A DNA stretch of 64,000 bases from Candidatus Desulfolinea nitratireducens (GCA_014382535.1 JACNJN010000119.1:1-64000), one strand, 5' to 3'. Shown: positions 18,888-28,783, numbered from the stretch's first letter. The notes: generated by a model not told the origin, from the sequence alone. Numbers and translations: made by a program.

Positions 18888-19093
18888 TTTGGATACCTCC
18901 GGAGGGCTCAATTCAATACAACTTTGCCAGACCAAATAATAATAAAGATAGCTTCTCCATATTAGTTCCATTTGTCACAAGCATTAGTTCTGTTTGTCAC
19001 AAATATTATCCATTCTATGGATTTGGCTAAAAAGGAGATTGTATTTTTGGGTTTTTTCTCGTGAGACAGCTATTTTCCTGTGTACATATATGA

Positions 19094-19128
19094 AAAAGCC
19101 CTCTTTTCCACCAAGGAAAGGAGGGCTT
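19094..19128 (-). terminator. Rho-independent terminator
   Basis: Minus strand AAGCCCTCCTTTCCTTGGTGGAAAAGAGGGCTTTTTC. Confidence 0.7.
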
Positions 19129-19145
19129 CCGCTTCATAATTAGGT

Positions 19146-19625
19146 CTATGGCTTTGTTTCGATAAATGCTTTCAATATTTCCAACTGACCGAGGTGGAAG
19201 CTTTCATGCCAGTGAAAACTTCCAATATGTTCATAACGCGTCTTTTCGCCCCGATAATTGGTGAAGTTTTCATCCAGCCATTCCGCGCTGACATTTTCCA
19301 GCGCGGCCTCAAGGAGCTCCACGCTTTCATCGAGATATGCGATCAACTTCTCAAATTTGATGGAAGGGCTTTCCTGCGTTACAGGCTGGGTATCCTGATG
19401 ATAAAGCGCGCGGACCTCTTCCTGCCACCCGTGCGCTGCATCGACCGTTTCGAGGACATGACTGCGGTTGGTGACGATATGACCGAGGATCCAGTTCATG
19501 CAATTGTGTTTGAAGGGGAGTTGTAAAACGCTCTCTTCGTGGCTTATGCCCTTCATGAAAACATGCATAATGCGGTTGTGGAATTGATATTTCTCGTAAA
19601 GTGATTGTGCTTTTTTGGTGGGCAT
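19146..19625 (-). CDS. DinB family protein
   Basis: 'LNWILGHIVTNRSHVLE'-like and 'HWHESFHLGQLEILKAF' motifs. Confidence 0.85.
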   Translation of the reverse strand: MPTKKAQSLYEKYQFHNRIMHVFMKGISHEESVLQLPFKHNCMNWILGHIVTNRSHVLETVDAAHGWQEEVRALYHQDTQPVTQESPSIKFEKLIAYLDESVELLEAALENVSAEWLDENFTNYRGEKTRYEHIGSFHWHESFHLGQLEILKAFIETKP

Positions 19626-19660
19626 GAGTTATTCCTAATCTACTGATAAATAATACTTCC

Positions 19661-20221
19661 TTACCAAAGTACCAAGCCAGACCAGCCAAGAAACCATTCA
19701 TAGATCGCAGGGTAAATCGCGAAGCCGATCCAGCCGCCGAGGACGCCGAGCAGCCCACCGACGACGATATCCGAAAGATAATGAACGCCCATCGCGACGC
19801 GGGCCAGCGCAACCAGCGGCCCCCAGATGACAAGGATGATCGTCAACCAGAGCGGGCCGAGGAAGACCGCCATCATGGCGATCAAAAAGGAGCGAGCCGC
19901 ATGCCCGGAGGGAAAGGAGTGTGGGTCGGTGCTGCGATACATGAGTCCCCATTCCCCTTCGGGCCGTTTGCGTTTGACGGAAAATTTAACGGTCAGGACG
20001 ATGGCGGCCATGATGATGATCGCCCCCAATTGGATGGCGGCCCACTGTTTCCAGGAGGGATTGCCGAGAAACCACAGGATGAGTAATCCTGCCGCCCAGA
20101 ACCATGAATCCCCAGAGTGGGCGAAGAAGGCGGCGGCAGAGCGCAATGCCCCCGGGTTTTCTGCGATGCGCATTTTTTTTGAGAGTTCAGCGTCGAGTTC
20201 GAGGATGTTTTTGATGGTCAT
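19661..20221 (-). CDS. PAP2 family phosphatase
   Basis: 'KRKRPEGE', 'SFPSGHAARS', 'RVAMGVHYLSDIVVG' signature. Confidence 0.95.
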   Translation of the reverse strand: MTIKNILELDAELSKKMRIAENPGALRSAAAFFAHSGDSWFWAAGLLILWFLGNPSWKQWAAIQLGAIIIMAAIVLTVKFSVKRKRPEGEWGLMYRSTDPHSFPSGHAARSFLIAMMAVFLGPLWLTIILVIWGPLVALARVAMGVHYLSDIVVGGLLGVLGGWIGFAIYPAIYEWFLGWSGLVLW

Positions 20222-20233
20222 AAATTATTAGGT

Positions 20234-20325
20234 GTCATTGCGAGAAGCCGCTTTGCGGCGACGTGGCAATCTCCCATTTATGGAGGAGATTGCTTCGTCA
20301 CTGTACGACAGTTTCTCGCAATGAC
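20234..20325. repeat. Intergenic palindromic repeat (GTCATTGCGAGAA...TTCTCGCAATGAC)
   Basis: 13-bp perfect terminal inverted repeat with nested GCAATCTCC/GGAGATTGC. Confidence 0.85.
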
Positions 20326-20331
20326 AATAGA

Positions 20332-21108
20332 TTAAACTGTCTTTTCCAAATCCGCCCGCAGCATTTCAAGCTGATGCGGCTTATCCACGTCCATGGCGCC
20401 TTCAGCATAGGGCCAAATGAGGGCGCGGCCAGTGAAATTAAGTTTTTTGGTGGCGCGCTTAACCGCGTCTGCCAGAGAGAGGCGTCCAAGCAGTAGCAAG
20501 ACCAATGTCAGGATGCCGATCGAAGCAGCCTGTTTGAGGGGATTTTTTCGTTGACCGATCAGCACTTCCCATGTGGCGAGGTGCTCGGGATCAGTCGTCA
20601 TCGAGTGGTGGGCTATGTGGATATCCGCGCCGCAGAGTTCCATATCCTTTAATTTGGTGAAGGTGCGGTTTGAGTTCGGGTAGCGGGCATCCATTGTTTC
20701 TCTTTTGACCACGCCGTAGTAGAGATCATGTTTGGTTTCCATGGCGGCATCGATCAGCCAATCGATCATTTCCCCAGTGATGGCGGGAATATCAGCAGAC
20801 GAGGAGAGGACATACTCTGCCTCGGGGTTGAGTTCGCGCATTTTGTCGATGCCTGCCTCGATATTGGCGAGCATCCGCCCCTGGTTGGGGATGTGATAAG
20901 TCGGTTTTTTGCAGGTGACGCTCATCTCTTCGGGTAATCCAATGATGATGACATTCCCCACCTTTTTGGCGTCGCCGAGGGCATCCAATACCCATTGCAC
21001 CATCGGCTTACCAGCGATATCAAGCATGGCTTTTGCTTTGCCTTGCGTATATTCGTAGAGTGGCTGATCTGGTTTGGGGATGCCACCAGCGATAACAATT
21101 GCGTCCAT
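20332..21108 (-). CDS. Nucleotidyltransferase (NTP-transferase/MobA-like)
   Basis: 'MDAIVIAGGIPKPDQPLYEYTQGKAKAMLDIAGKPMVQWVLDAL'. Confidence 0.8.
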   Translation of the reverse strand: MDAIVIAGGIPKPDQPLYEYTQGKAKAMLDIAGKPMVQWVLDALGDAKKVGNVIIIGLPEEMSVTCKKPTYHIPNQGRMLANIEAGIDKMRELNPEAEYVLSSSADIPAITGEMIDWLIDAAMETKHDLYYGVVKRETMDARYPNSNRTFTKLKDMELCGADIHIAHHSMTTDPEHLATWEVLIGQRKNPLKQAASIGILTLVLLLLGRLSLADAVKRATKKLNFTGRALIWPYAEGAMDVDKPHQLEMLRADLEKTV

Positions 21109-21120
21109 ATTTACCTCCAC

Positions 21121-21220
21121 GTCATTGCGAGTATCTTTTTGCGACACGTGCGCCGCACTGCGTGCTCCCAGCGCTGCTCCGCTTTGCGGGGCAGGTGTTG
21201 CAGTGCAGGTGAGTAATGAC
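21121..21220. repeat. Degenerate copy of the GTCATTGCGAG palindromic repeat
   Basis: GTCATTGCGAG at 21121 and GAGTAATGAC at 21211-21220. Confidence 0.55.
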
Positions 21221-21223
21221 AGG

Positions 21224-22129
21224 CTAATTTAATTCCTGCATTTGGGGTTCGAAACCCAATTGGTCCAGAAGTTCGCCATACTCATCCCAACTGAGGGGGC
21301 GTCCCTTGCCAGAGATGGCGACAAGGGCAGCTTCCATCATATTGGTACCAAAGGAGCGACCATCCAGAACGGGGGTCGTGGTGATCAAATATTTTACGCC
21401 AAGCTTTTTGAAAAGCTGCACATCTTCAGGTGTGGTGGTATTGGTGACGATAACTTTGCCTTCCATATTGTCAGGCATATAGCGCTTTATATAGTGGCAA
21501 TCGCCAGCGATGACAGTTGCCCAATCGTAGTATTTTCCCCATTTAGGCGTTCGCTTTTCCTGTTTTTCGCCAGTTGGGTAGATCCATTCAAAGGGTAATC
21601 GTCCAGCGATGGGCATCAGAAGGCTCCCAACTACTTTAAGATGGCTAAGTTTATGGATTGCAATTGGAATGTCCAGACCGAACATCAAATCGCCAAAGAC
21701 TGTCTCGTACCCGGCCTCGGCAAAAGATTTCGAGAGTCCCCAACGGTCTACTCCAAGAGCTACCAAGACTTTACGTCCCTTTTGGTTAATATAATCACCG
21801 ATTTTTTCATCAAGAAAAGCGGCAGATTTATTTTCTAGGGTATTTTTCAATCCGCCCCCATCTACCACAGGCGTTTTTTCAATATAGCGTACCATCGGTT
21901 TCACTGAATAAAGAGGGAACCATTTTCCATCTATCAGCGCACCCAGGTCTGCACCACCGACGCCAAAAGCATCTACTGTGCCATCCAGTTCCTTATATTT
22001 CAGGGCAGCGGCTTCCATATCTCCATCTGTCCCAATGCGTTCTATGCTGATCTCTTGTCCAAGCAAAGTCACTGTTACGGCTTTGTCTCGTTTTGATGAG
22101 CCAATACTCACACTCACTGCTCTTTTCAT
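21224..22129 (-). CDS. Conserved protein resembling those annotated 'quinate 5-dehydrogenase'
   Basis: 'MKRAVSVSIGSSKRDKAVTV...', 'ALGVDRWGLSKSFAEAGYETVFGDLMFGL'; function not established from sequence. Confidence 0.5.
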   Translation of the reverse strand: MKRAVSVSIGSSKRDKAVTVTLLGQEISIERIGTDGDMEAAALKYKELDGTVDAFGVGGADLGALIDGKWFPLYSVKPMVRYIEKTPVVDGGGLKNTLENKSAAFLDEKIGDYINQKGRKVLVALGVDRWGLSKSFAEAGYETVFGDLMFGLDIPIAIHKLSHLKVVGSLLMPIAGRLPFEWIYPTGEKQEKRTPKWGKYYDWATVIAGDCHYIKRYMPDNMEGKVIVTNTTTPEDVQLFKKLGVKYLITTTPVLDGRSFGTNMMEAALVAISGKGRPLSWDEYGELLDQLGFEPQMQELN

Positions 22130-22210
22130 TTCATTCTCCTTCGGGTGAAAATAAATTCATCGCATAAATGATTGGATCATTTCAAACACTTTGATTATAC
22201 CCATATTAAG

Positions 22211-22249
22211 AAAAAAACTCAGCCAGAGTTTGTTGCTGACTGAGATTTG
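22211..22249 (-). terminator. Putative terminator
   Basis: Minus strand CTCAGTCAGC...GCTGAGTTTTTTTC. Confidence 0.5.
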
Positions 22250-22314
22250 GAGGTGAGGGTCACTTTCAATATAACAGACACCTGATATTTTTCATATTTT
22301 TCGTGTTTGGAATT

Positions 22315-22938
22315 TCAGGAATTCTTTATCAATCCATCCAGAACTTTTTGCGATTTTTCTTCCACAACGGCATGTTGGCTTCCACCATGACTGTCCATCG
22401 TCACCACGACCAGGAAATCTTTTACATCGATCACCCAGATCGCTTCGGGAACGCCAAAATCCAGTTTGTGGACGGCGAGAACCTTTTGTACACATTGGGC
22501 GATCAGCGACGCTGCGCCGCCGATGGCGTGGAAGTAGACTGCAGGCGTATCCTGACAGCCTTTGAGCGTCTTTGCGCCCATGCCGCCTTTGCCGATGACG
22601 CCTTTTATGTTGAAATGCTCCATGACCAGAGCCTGATAGGGTTCCTCGCGAATGGAAGTAGTTGGTCCCGCCGCGACAAATTTATAATCACCTGTTTCCA
22701 CACCGGAGACAACCGGTCCACAATGATAGATGATCCCACCATCTAGAATTGGTTTAATTGCCTCGAAGACTTCAAGGTCATCGCCTACGGGCTGACGTTT
22801 TTTGGTGATGAAGGTATCGTTCATCCACTTGTGGACGGCATCGCGCCCGGTCAGCATCACACCTGAGAGCAAAACCGAATCGCCGACTTTCAATTCGCGG
22901 ATGGCTTCATCACTGATTGGGATGGTTATTTTTTTCAT
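22315..22938 (-). CDS. Class I fumarate hydratase, beta subunit
   Basis: 'LSGVMLTGRDAVHKWM', 'YHCGPVV', 'GKGGMGAKTL' typical of the FumA C-terminal domain. Confidence 0.93.
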   Translation of the reverse strand: MKKITIPISDEAIRELKVGDSVLLSGVMLTGRDAVHKWMNDTFITKKRQPVGDDLEVFEAIKPILDGGIIYHCGPVVSGVETGDYKFVAAGPTTSIREEPYQALVMEHFNIKGVIGKGGMGAKTLKGCQDTPAVYFHAIGGAASLIAQCVQKVLAVHKLDFGVPEAIWVIDVKDFLVVVTMDSHGGSQHAVVEEKSQKVLDGLIKNS

Positions 22939-22953
22939 TTTCTTCTCCGATTG

Positions 22954-23031
22954 CACCACAAAGGCACAGAGTACACAAAGTTTTTCCTAATCGTCACAAA
23001 GAATCCTTTGTGTCTTCGTGCCTTCGTGGTG
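22954..23031. repeat. Intergenic palindromic repeat (CACCACAAAGGCAC...GTGCCTTCGTGGTG)
   Basis: 14-bp near-perfect inverted ends between the two fumarase genes. Confidence 0.8.
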
Positions 23032-23038
23032 AAAAAAA

Positions 23039-23914
23039 TTAATCGTAAATTACTTCGCTACCCTTCACCGTCATTTTGCGGCGTCTATAAGCCCAGCACA
23101 TATACGAGACAGAAACAAAATAGCTTGCAGGCAGACGATGTAGCCCTTTGATTTTTGTATCCAGCACAGTGGTTTTGCCGCCAAAACCCATCGGGCCGAC
23201 ACCCATCTGATTGGCTTCTTCGGTGATCTGTTTTTCCATCGCATTGAGTTCGGGATTGGGGTTTTCCTCGCCAATCTCGCCTAGCAATGTTTCTTTGGAG
23301 GCAAGGTAAGATGAACTCCGATCCCCGCCGATGGCAACACCGAGAATGCCCGGAGCGCAGCCCCTGCCCTGGGCTTGATGCACGGCATCGAGTACCACCT
23401 TGCGGACACCCGCGAGGTCACGACCGGCACCCATTTCGGTGTTGGGCAATGTATACTGCGCCCCAACATTTTCGCATCCGCCGCCTTTGAGCATCAATTC
23501 AATGGTCAGAGGCTGATCCTGATCGACTTCCTCAAAGTGGATCGTGGGATAATGATCGTCGCCTGTATTATCGCCGGTATTTTTGCCAGTGATGGCATTG
23601 ACCGAGTTGGGACGCAGATAGTTTAGCCTGGTCGCTTCGACGACGGCATCCTGGATCATTTTCTTGATTTTGCGGGTACTATTCCCTTCAGGGTAGTGGA
23701 CGTAGAAGAGGGGTGTCCCCGTATCCTGGCAGATCGGAGTGGAGTTTTTCCTCGCCAATTCCACATTCTTTAGTATGGTATCAAGCGCACCCTGCGCAGC
23801 GGACCCGTCTTCCTCATCCGCATAGGAGGCGCGCAGCTTGGCTTCCACATCCGGGGGCAGATCGGTGGATGTGCGCCGCACGAGTTCGAGTATTTCTTGA
23901 GTCAGATCTTGCAT
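23039..23914 (-). CDS. Class I fumarate hydratase, alpha subunit
   Basis: 'CQDTGTPLFYVHYP', 'KGGGCENVGAQYTLPN', 'PMGFGGKTTVLDTKI'. Confidence 0.94.
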   Translation of the reverse strand: MQDLTQEILELVRRTSTDLPPDVEAKLRASYADEEDGSAAQGALDTILKNVELARKNSTPICQDTGTPLFYVHYPEGNSTRKIKKMIQDAVVEATRLNYLRPNSVNAITGKNTGDNTGDDHYPTIHFEEVDQDQPLTIELMLKGGGCENVGAQYTLPNTEMGAGRDLAGVRKVVLDAVHQAQGRGCAPGILGVAIGGDRSSSYLASKETLLGEIGEENPNPELNAMEKQITEEANQMGVGPMGFGGKTTVLDTKIKGLHRLPASYFVSVSYMCWAYRRRKMTVKGSEVIYD

Positions 23915-24097
23915 AGTGATCTCCAAATTAGAAATGAAAAGATACTTCAATCATACTCTAAAATAATGAGAATTTGAGTAGTGAAGAACATAATATTGCA
24001 TATGAAAAGGTTATCGGCTATCAATTATTTCTGCCTTTCGTGTACAATAGACATAATAATTGGCCTATTTATTGGTATGTCATAAGGAAGCCTTGAA

Positions 24098-25966
24098 ATG
24101 CAAGAGATACGAGAAACATTTTTTGATTTACTGAAATCTTCTCCAAAACCCATTCTCGCAGATGGAGCAATGGGGACGGTATTGCACTCCCACGGGGTGG
24201 GATTTAATCAATGTTTTGATGAACTCAATCTGACAAACCCTGCCCTGGTGGGAGAAACACATCGTGCTTATATTGAAGCTGGCTCGCAGATCATTTATGC
24301 CAACACTTTTAGTGCCAACCGATATAAGTTGGCTGACCATGGCCTGGAAGATAAAGTAGCCGAGATCAATAAGGCAGGGGTTGAGCTGGCCCGGCGAGTG
24401 GTGGCTGCATCCTTTAGGTCTGTGCTTGTGGCCGGAGATGTCGGTCCACTTGGGGTACGATTGGCACCCTATGGACGTGTGCAAATTGAAGATGCTAAAG
24501 CCGCATTTACGGAGCAAATTGCTGCCCTGTGTGAAGCGGGCGTTGATCTATTGGTGATCGAGACCTTTGGCGATCTGTATGAGATTCGTGAAGCGGTAAT
24601 TGCTGCCCGTGAATTTTGTGATATGCCTATTGTGGCTTCAGCGACATTCACGCAAGATGATCGCACAGTATTAGGTGATACTCCTGCAAAGGTGGCACAG
24701 GCGCTTCATAAGGCTGGAGCCGATATTATCGGGGCAAATTGCTCAGGAGGTCCGGCCCAGTTATTCCGTATTTTGGGGCAAATGAAGCAGGCAGTTCCGG
24801 ATACAAGGTTTGTCGTCAAACCGAATGCAGGCTGGCCTGAGCAAATTGGCGGGCGGGTGATGTACTCGGCTGGGCCGGATTATTTTGGTGAATATACTCA
24901 ATCGTTTGTGAATTTGGGTGTCAGTATCCTTGGTGGATGTTGTGGTACAACCCCAGAGCATATTGCCCAAATGCGGATTGCGCTTGATAGGGAGGTTTCT
25001 CCGGTAAGTCAGGAAAATCTTCAGATCCAAATACCTTCTCTTGATATCGATCAAATTGTCCCGGAACAACCAACCCAATTGGCCCAAAAATTTGCTGCGG
25101 GAGAATTCGTTATCTCCGTTGAAATGGATCCGCCACGGGGCCTTGCTCCGCATAAAATCATTGCCGGGGCATCAACATTGAAAGAAGCGGGTGCAGATGT
25201 GATCAATGTAGCCGATAGTCCGAGGGCAAGCATGCGCATGTCGCCGTGGGCGGTCTGCGAGTTGATCCAGCGAGATGTTGGGATTGAGACTACACTGCAT
25301 TTTCCCACTCGTGGACGTAATCTCCTGCGGGTGCAGGGTGATCTGCTGGCATCTCATGCCCTTGGTATTCGAAATGTTTTTGTCGTGATGGGTGACCCAA
25401 CTTCGATTGGCGATTACCCCGAAGCGATGGACGATTATGATCTGGTCCCTTCAGGATTGATGAAATTAATCGCTCAGCGATTTAACCAGGGTGTTGATCA
25501 TGCTGGTTCCGACATCGGACAACCGACCAGCTTTTTTGTAGGTTGTGCACTCAATTTGATGCCGAAAAATCAAGAACGGGAAATTAAAGTGCTAAGACGC
25601 AAAATTGCTAACGGGGCAAATTTTGCACTTACGCAACCGGTTTATAAGCCTGAAAAAGCACTTAAATTTCTCAAGCACTATGAAGACCAGTTTGGAAAAT
25701 TAGAGATACCACTTTTGGTGGGCATCCTGCCTCTATATGGCACGAGGCATGCGGCCTTTTTGCATAATGAAGTTCCGGGTATCGTCATTCCTGGTGAGAT
25801 CCGTCAGCGGATCGAACGCGCCGGAGACAATGCTCCCAAAGAAGGTGTCAGGATTGCATCGGAACTGGCTGAAGAAATCAAGGAGTGGGGACAGGGAATA
25901 TATATCATGCCCGCTTTTGGTCGCTATGACCTGGCAGTGGAAATTGTGGATGCGGTGAAAAAATAA
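24098..25966 (+). CDS. Bifunctional homocysteine S-methyltransferase / methylenetetrahydrofolate reductase
   Basis: N-terminal 'ILADGAMGTVLHSHG', 'GGCCGTTPEHI'; C-terminal MTHFR-like 'VSVEMDPPRG', 'DSPRASMRMSPWA'. Confidence 0.93.
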   Translation: MQEIRETFFDLLKSSPKPILADGAMGTVLHSHGVGFNQCFDELNLTNPALVGETHRAYIEAGSQIIYANTFSANRYKLADHGLEDKVAEINKAGVELARRVVAASFRSVLVAGDVGPLGVRLAPYGRVQIEDAKAAFTEQIAALCEAGVDLLVIETFGDLYEIREAVIAAREFCDMPIVASATFTQDDRTVLGDTPAKVAQALHKAGADIIGANCSGGPAQLFRILGQMKQAVPDTRFVVKPNAGWPEQIGGRVMYSAGPDYFGEYTQSFVNLGVSILGGCCGTTPEHIAQMRIALDREVSPVSQENLQIQIPSLDIDQIVPEQPTQLAQKFAAGEFVISVEMDPPRGLAPHKIIAGASTLKEAGADVINVADSPRASMRMSPWAVCELIQRDVGIETTLHFPTRGRNLLRVQGDLLASHALGIRNVFVVMGDPTSIGDYPEAMDDYDLVPSGLMKLIAQRFNQGVDHAGSDIGQPTSFFVGCALNLMPKNQEREIKVLRRKIANGANFALTQPVYKPEKALKFLKHYEDQFGKLEIPLLVGILPLYGTRHAAFLHNEVPGIVIPGEIRQRIERAGDNAPKEGVRIASELAEEIKEWGQGIYIMPAFGRYDLAVEIVDAVKK

Positions 25967-26007
25967 ATAGTGTGATAGCTGCCCTCCTATTTTACCCACC
26001 AGAGGAC

Positions 26008-26016
26008 TGATATAAT
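26008..26016 (+). promoter_or_regulatory. Extended -10 promoter element (TGATATAAT)
   Basis: TGnTATAAT 7 nt upstream of the ATG at 26024. Confidence 0.5.
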
Positions 26017-26023
26017 ACGATTT

Positions 26024-27940
26024 ATGAAGAAACTGAATACGATTCGAGGGCGGATTGCAGTTCTCCTCGGATCATTTTTTTTACTGGTCATTATTTCGGT
26101 GGGGGTCATGTTATGGAGTGTGGCAACCCAGAAAAAAGATGCGCTAATTATCAATATGGCGGGGCGGCAACGCATGCTTACCCAGAAAATGACCTGGCTG
26201 GCGCTAGCACAACCTGAAGATCCCGAATTATCAGCTTCGATAAAACTTTTTGACCAAACATTGCAAGCCCTTCGGTATGGGGGAATAACGATTGATTCCG
26301 CGGGCAATAATGTAATCCTGCCTATGGCACCGGACTCTGGTCTGAACGCCCAATTGGACGAAGTAATGAAAACCTGGGAGAAATTCCGTGCAACCTTGGA
26401 ACCGCCGGATGCTTCAGCTATTCCTGTCATTGCACCCCAAATACTGGACCAGATGGATGCTGTGGTGACAGGGTTTGAAACTCGCGCAGAGGCAAAACAT
26501 CTTCGCCTGGAGTTGATTCAAACCATATTTTTGCTAGTGGCGATGGGTCTTTTGGTCTGGGGATTTTTCAGCACCCGCCAAATGATCATCAGCCCTTTAT
26601 CAGAGTTGGGTACAGCCGTGCAGAAAATGGGTGAAGGAAATCTTGACTGGCCTCTACCTCCAATGGAAAAAAACGAGTTGGGTGAGTTAGCTCAGTCATT
26701 TGAGACAATGCGTACCGAGTTGGCTCAATCTCGGAAGGTCCTGGAAAATCAGGTAGCTCAACGGACGCAAGAATTAACCACGGCCTTTGAATTCAGTCAG
26801 GAAATTGTAGCCCAGCGTGAATTGAATGTATTGATGAATTCTGTAGTCGAACGAGCGCGGGTATTGATGCATGCACAATCTGCAGCTCTTTGTGTATTAT
26901 CCTCGGATGGAAAAACCCTGGAACTAGTTGCAAATAGCGGTGAGAATAAAGTTGATCTGGGTATGATTCAAACCATTGAAGGTGGTGTTGCTCTGCCTGT
27001 TATTTGTTCTGGGCGGACAGTGGTGAGTCATACGAGTTGTTCGAACTGCGATTTTCTTCATGCTCACTCCCCTGGCCGATGTGTTGCCACTCCTCTTCGG
27101 GCTGGCAATCATACCCTTGGCGCATTATGTGTGGTGCGTTCAAATCAGGAAAATAATGGTGATTTTGCATCCTTTGATGCGGAGGGCCAGCGTGCTCTCA
27201 GTCTTCTGGCAAATTCAGCTGCAATCGCCATTGCCAACGCTCACCTTGTGAGTGCGGAACGGGAGAAGGCAGAACAGGCTGCTGCTCTCGCCGAGAGAGA
27301 AGAGTTGGCTGCAGATCTACATGATAATTTAGCGCAAACATTAAGTTATACAAAAATTAAATTAGAGTATTTGGACGAAATTCTGGTTGATGATCAAGAT
27401 GCTGAAAAGCGAACTACGCTAAAACAAATAGAAAGAGCTACCGAAACAGCCTATCAGCAGGTTCGGGCATCCTTAGTGGGTCTCATCAAGCCGCATTCAG
27501 CAGGTGAAAATTTTGCCAGGAAATTTTTTGCCGGCGTGGATGAGTTTCGCACGGCTTATGAATTCCCCATTGAGTTGGAGATACTTGATTCTTCTGTTTT
27601 GGATCTGCCTACTACCACGCAAAGCCAAATCCTCCACATCCTTAGTGAGGCACTCTCCAACATTCAACGACATTCTCAAGCCAAGCATGTATGGGTACGG
27701 GTCGAACGCGTAAACGGTCATGCCCGCTTTACAGTTGAAGATAATGGCCTCGGATTTGATCCTGAAACATCGACCGGAGGAGATCACTTCGGGTTGCGGA
27801 TCATGCAGACGCGGGTTGAAAGAGCAGGAGGAGAATTTTCGCTGGTATCCAATCTTGGAAAAGGCACCAGAATTTCTGCGGTCTTCCCGTTACAGAAATC
27901 CAACGAGTCTGAGAGTCAAAAATCAGGAGTAAAAGCGTGA
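26024..27940 (+). CDS. NarX-like sensor histidine kinase
   Basis: 'NMAGRQRMLTQKM' type IV pili/NarX-type sensor motif, HAMP, GAF, 'REELAADLHDNLAQTLSYTKIKLEYL' HisKA_3, HATPase; upstream of NarL-like gene and nar operon. Confidence 0.9.
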   Translation: MKKLNTIRGRIAVLLGSFFLLVIISVGVMLWSVATQKKDALIINMAGRQRMLTQKMTWLALAQPEDPELSASIKLFDQTLQALRYGGITIDSAGNNVILPMAPDSGLNAQLDEVMKTWEKFRATLEPPDASAIPVIAPQILDQMDAVVTGFETRAEAKHLRLELIQTIFLLVAMGLLVWGFFSTRQMIISPLSELGTAVQKMGEGNLDWPLPPMEKNELGELAQSFETMRTELAQSRKVLENQVAQRTQELTTAFEFSQEIVAQRELNVLMNSVVERARVLMHAQSAALCVLSSDGKTLELVANSGENKVDLGMIQTIEGGVALPVICSGRTVVSHTSCSNCDFLHAHSPGRCVATPLRAGNHTLGALCVVRSNQENNGDFASFDAEGQRALSLLANSAAIAIANAHLVSAEREKAEQAAALAEREELAADLHDNLAQTLSYTKIKLEYLDEILVDDQDAEKRTTLKQIERATETAYQQVRASLVGLIKPHSAGENFARKFFAGVDEFRTAYEFPIELEILDSSVLDLPTTTQSQILHILSEALSNIQRHSQAKHVWVRVERVNGHARFTVEDNGLGFDPETSTGGDHFGLRIMQTRVERAGGEFSLVSNLGKGTRISAVFPLQKSNESESQKSGVKA

Positions 27941-28599
27941 CAGTTTTTCGTATTTTGCTCGTGGACGACCATGATTTATTTCGTGCCGGGTTAGCAGGGT
28001 TGATTAATGCCCAGCCGGATCTTGAAGTTGTTGGAGAAGCCGGAGATGGCCTGGAAGCGCTCAAAATGGCTCGTGATTTGAAACCCGATTTGATCGTGAT
28101 GGATATCAATATGCCTATTTGTGATGGACTGGAGGCAACCCGTCTGATTTGTACAGAGTTGCCAGGCTCACGGATCCTTACCCTTACTGTTCATGATGAA
28201 GATGAGAAGCTCTTCGCAGCAATAAAAGCGGGGGCTGTTGGCTATCTGCTCAAAAGCACGGATAAAGCGAATTTTCTGGAGGGCTTGCGCAATGTTCTTG
28301 CTGGTGAATCAGCGTTACCGCCAAAGTTGGCGACGCGCGTACTGGATGAATTCGCCCGAATGATGAACCAAGCTATCGCGATAACGTCAGACGAAGATGC
28401 TCCTGATCTCACTCACCGGGAGCGTGATGTTTTGCAATATATCGGAGCTGGCTCATCAGATAAAGAGATCGCAGCGCAATTATCAATCAGTATCTACACC
28501 GTTAAAAGCCATGTACGCAATATTCTTGGAAAATTACACGCGGTAAATCGGCGGGAGGCTGCAAGACTCGCATCTCAGCATGGACTATTGAAAAAATAG
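27937..28599 (+). CDS. NarL/FixJ-family response regulator
   Basis: 'VDDHDLFRAGLAGLI', 'DLIVMDINMP', LuxR HTH 'LTHRERDVLQYIGAGSSDKEIAAQLSISIYTVKSHV'; GTGA overlap with the kinase. Confidence 0.94.
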   Translation: MTVFRILLVDDHDLFRAGLAGLINAQPDLEVVGEAGDGLEALKMARDLKPDLIVMDINMPICDGLEATRLICTELPGSRILTLTVHDEDEKLFAAIKAGAVGYLLKSTDKANFLEGLRNVLAGESALPPKLATRVLDEFARMMNQAIAITSDEDAPDLTHRERDVLQYIGAGSSDKEIAAQLSISIYTVKSHVRNILGKLHAVNRREAARLASQHGLLKK

Positions 28600-28632
28600 G
28601 ATTTGCGGACTTTCGTATTTTTAAAGCGCTTG

Positions 28633-28684
28633 CCCCAATGCTCTGCGTTGGGGTCTTGGAGACAAGCCGCACCGCAGAGCATTG
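28633..28684. other. Structured intergenic element with two competing hairpins
   Basis: CAATGCTCTGCG (28636-28647) pairs with CGCAGAGCATTG (28673-28684); CCCCAA (28633-28638) alternatively pairs with TTGGGG (28648-28653). Confidence 0.6.
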
Positions 28685-28752
28685 CTGCGAGAAAAGGTGT
28701 TTGTAAGTCCTTTATTTTTTTAAGCGGATAAACGGGGAACTAATCCTTTTTT

Positions 28753-28783
28753 AGAAGAGCGGTCATTTAGATCGCTCTTTTTT
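28753..28783 (+). terminator. Rho-independent terminator
   Basis: AAGAGCG-gtcatttagat-CGCTCTTTTTT. Confidence 0.7.
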
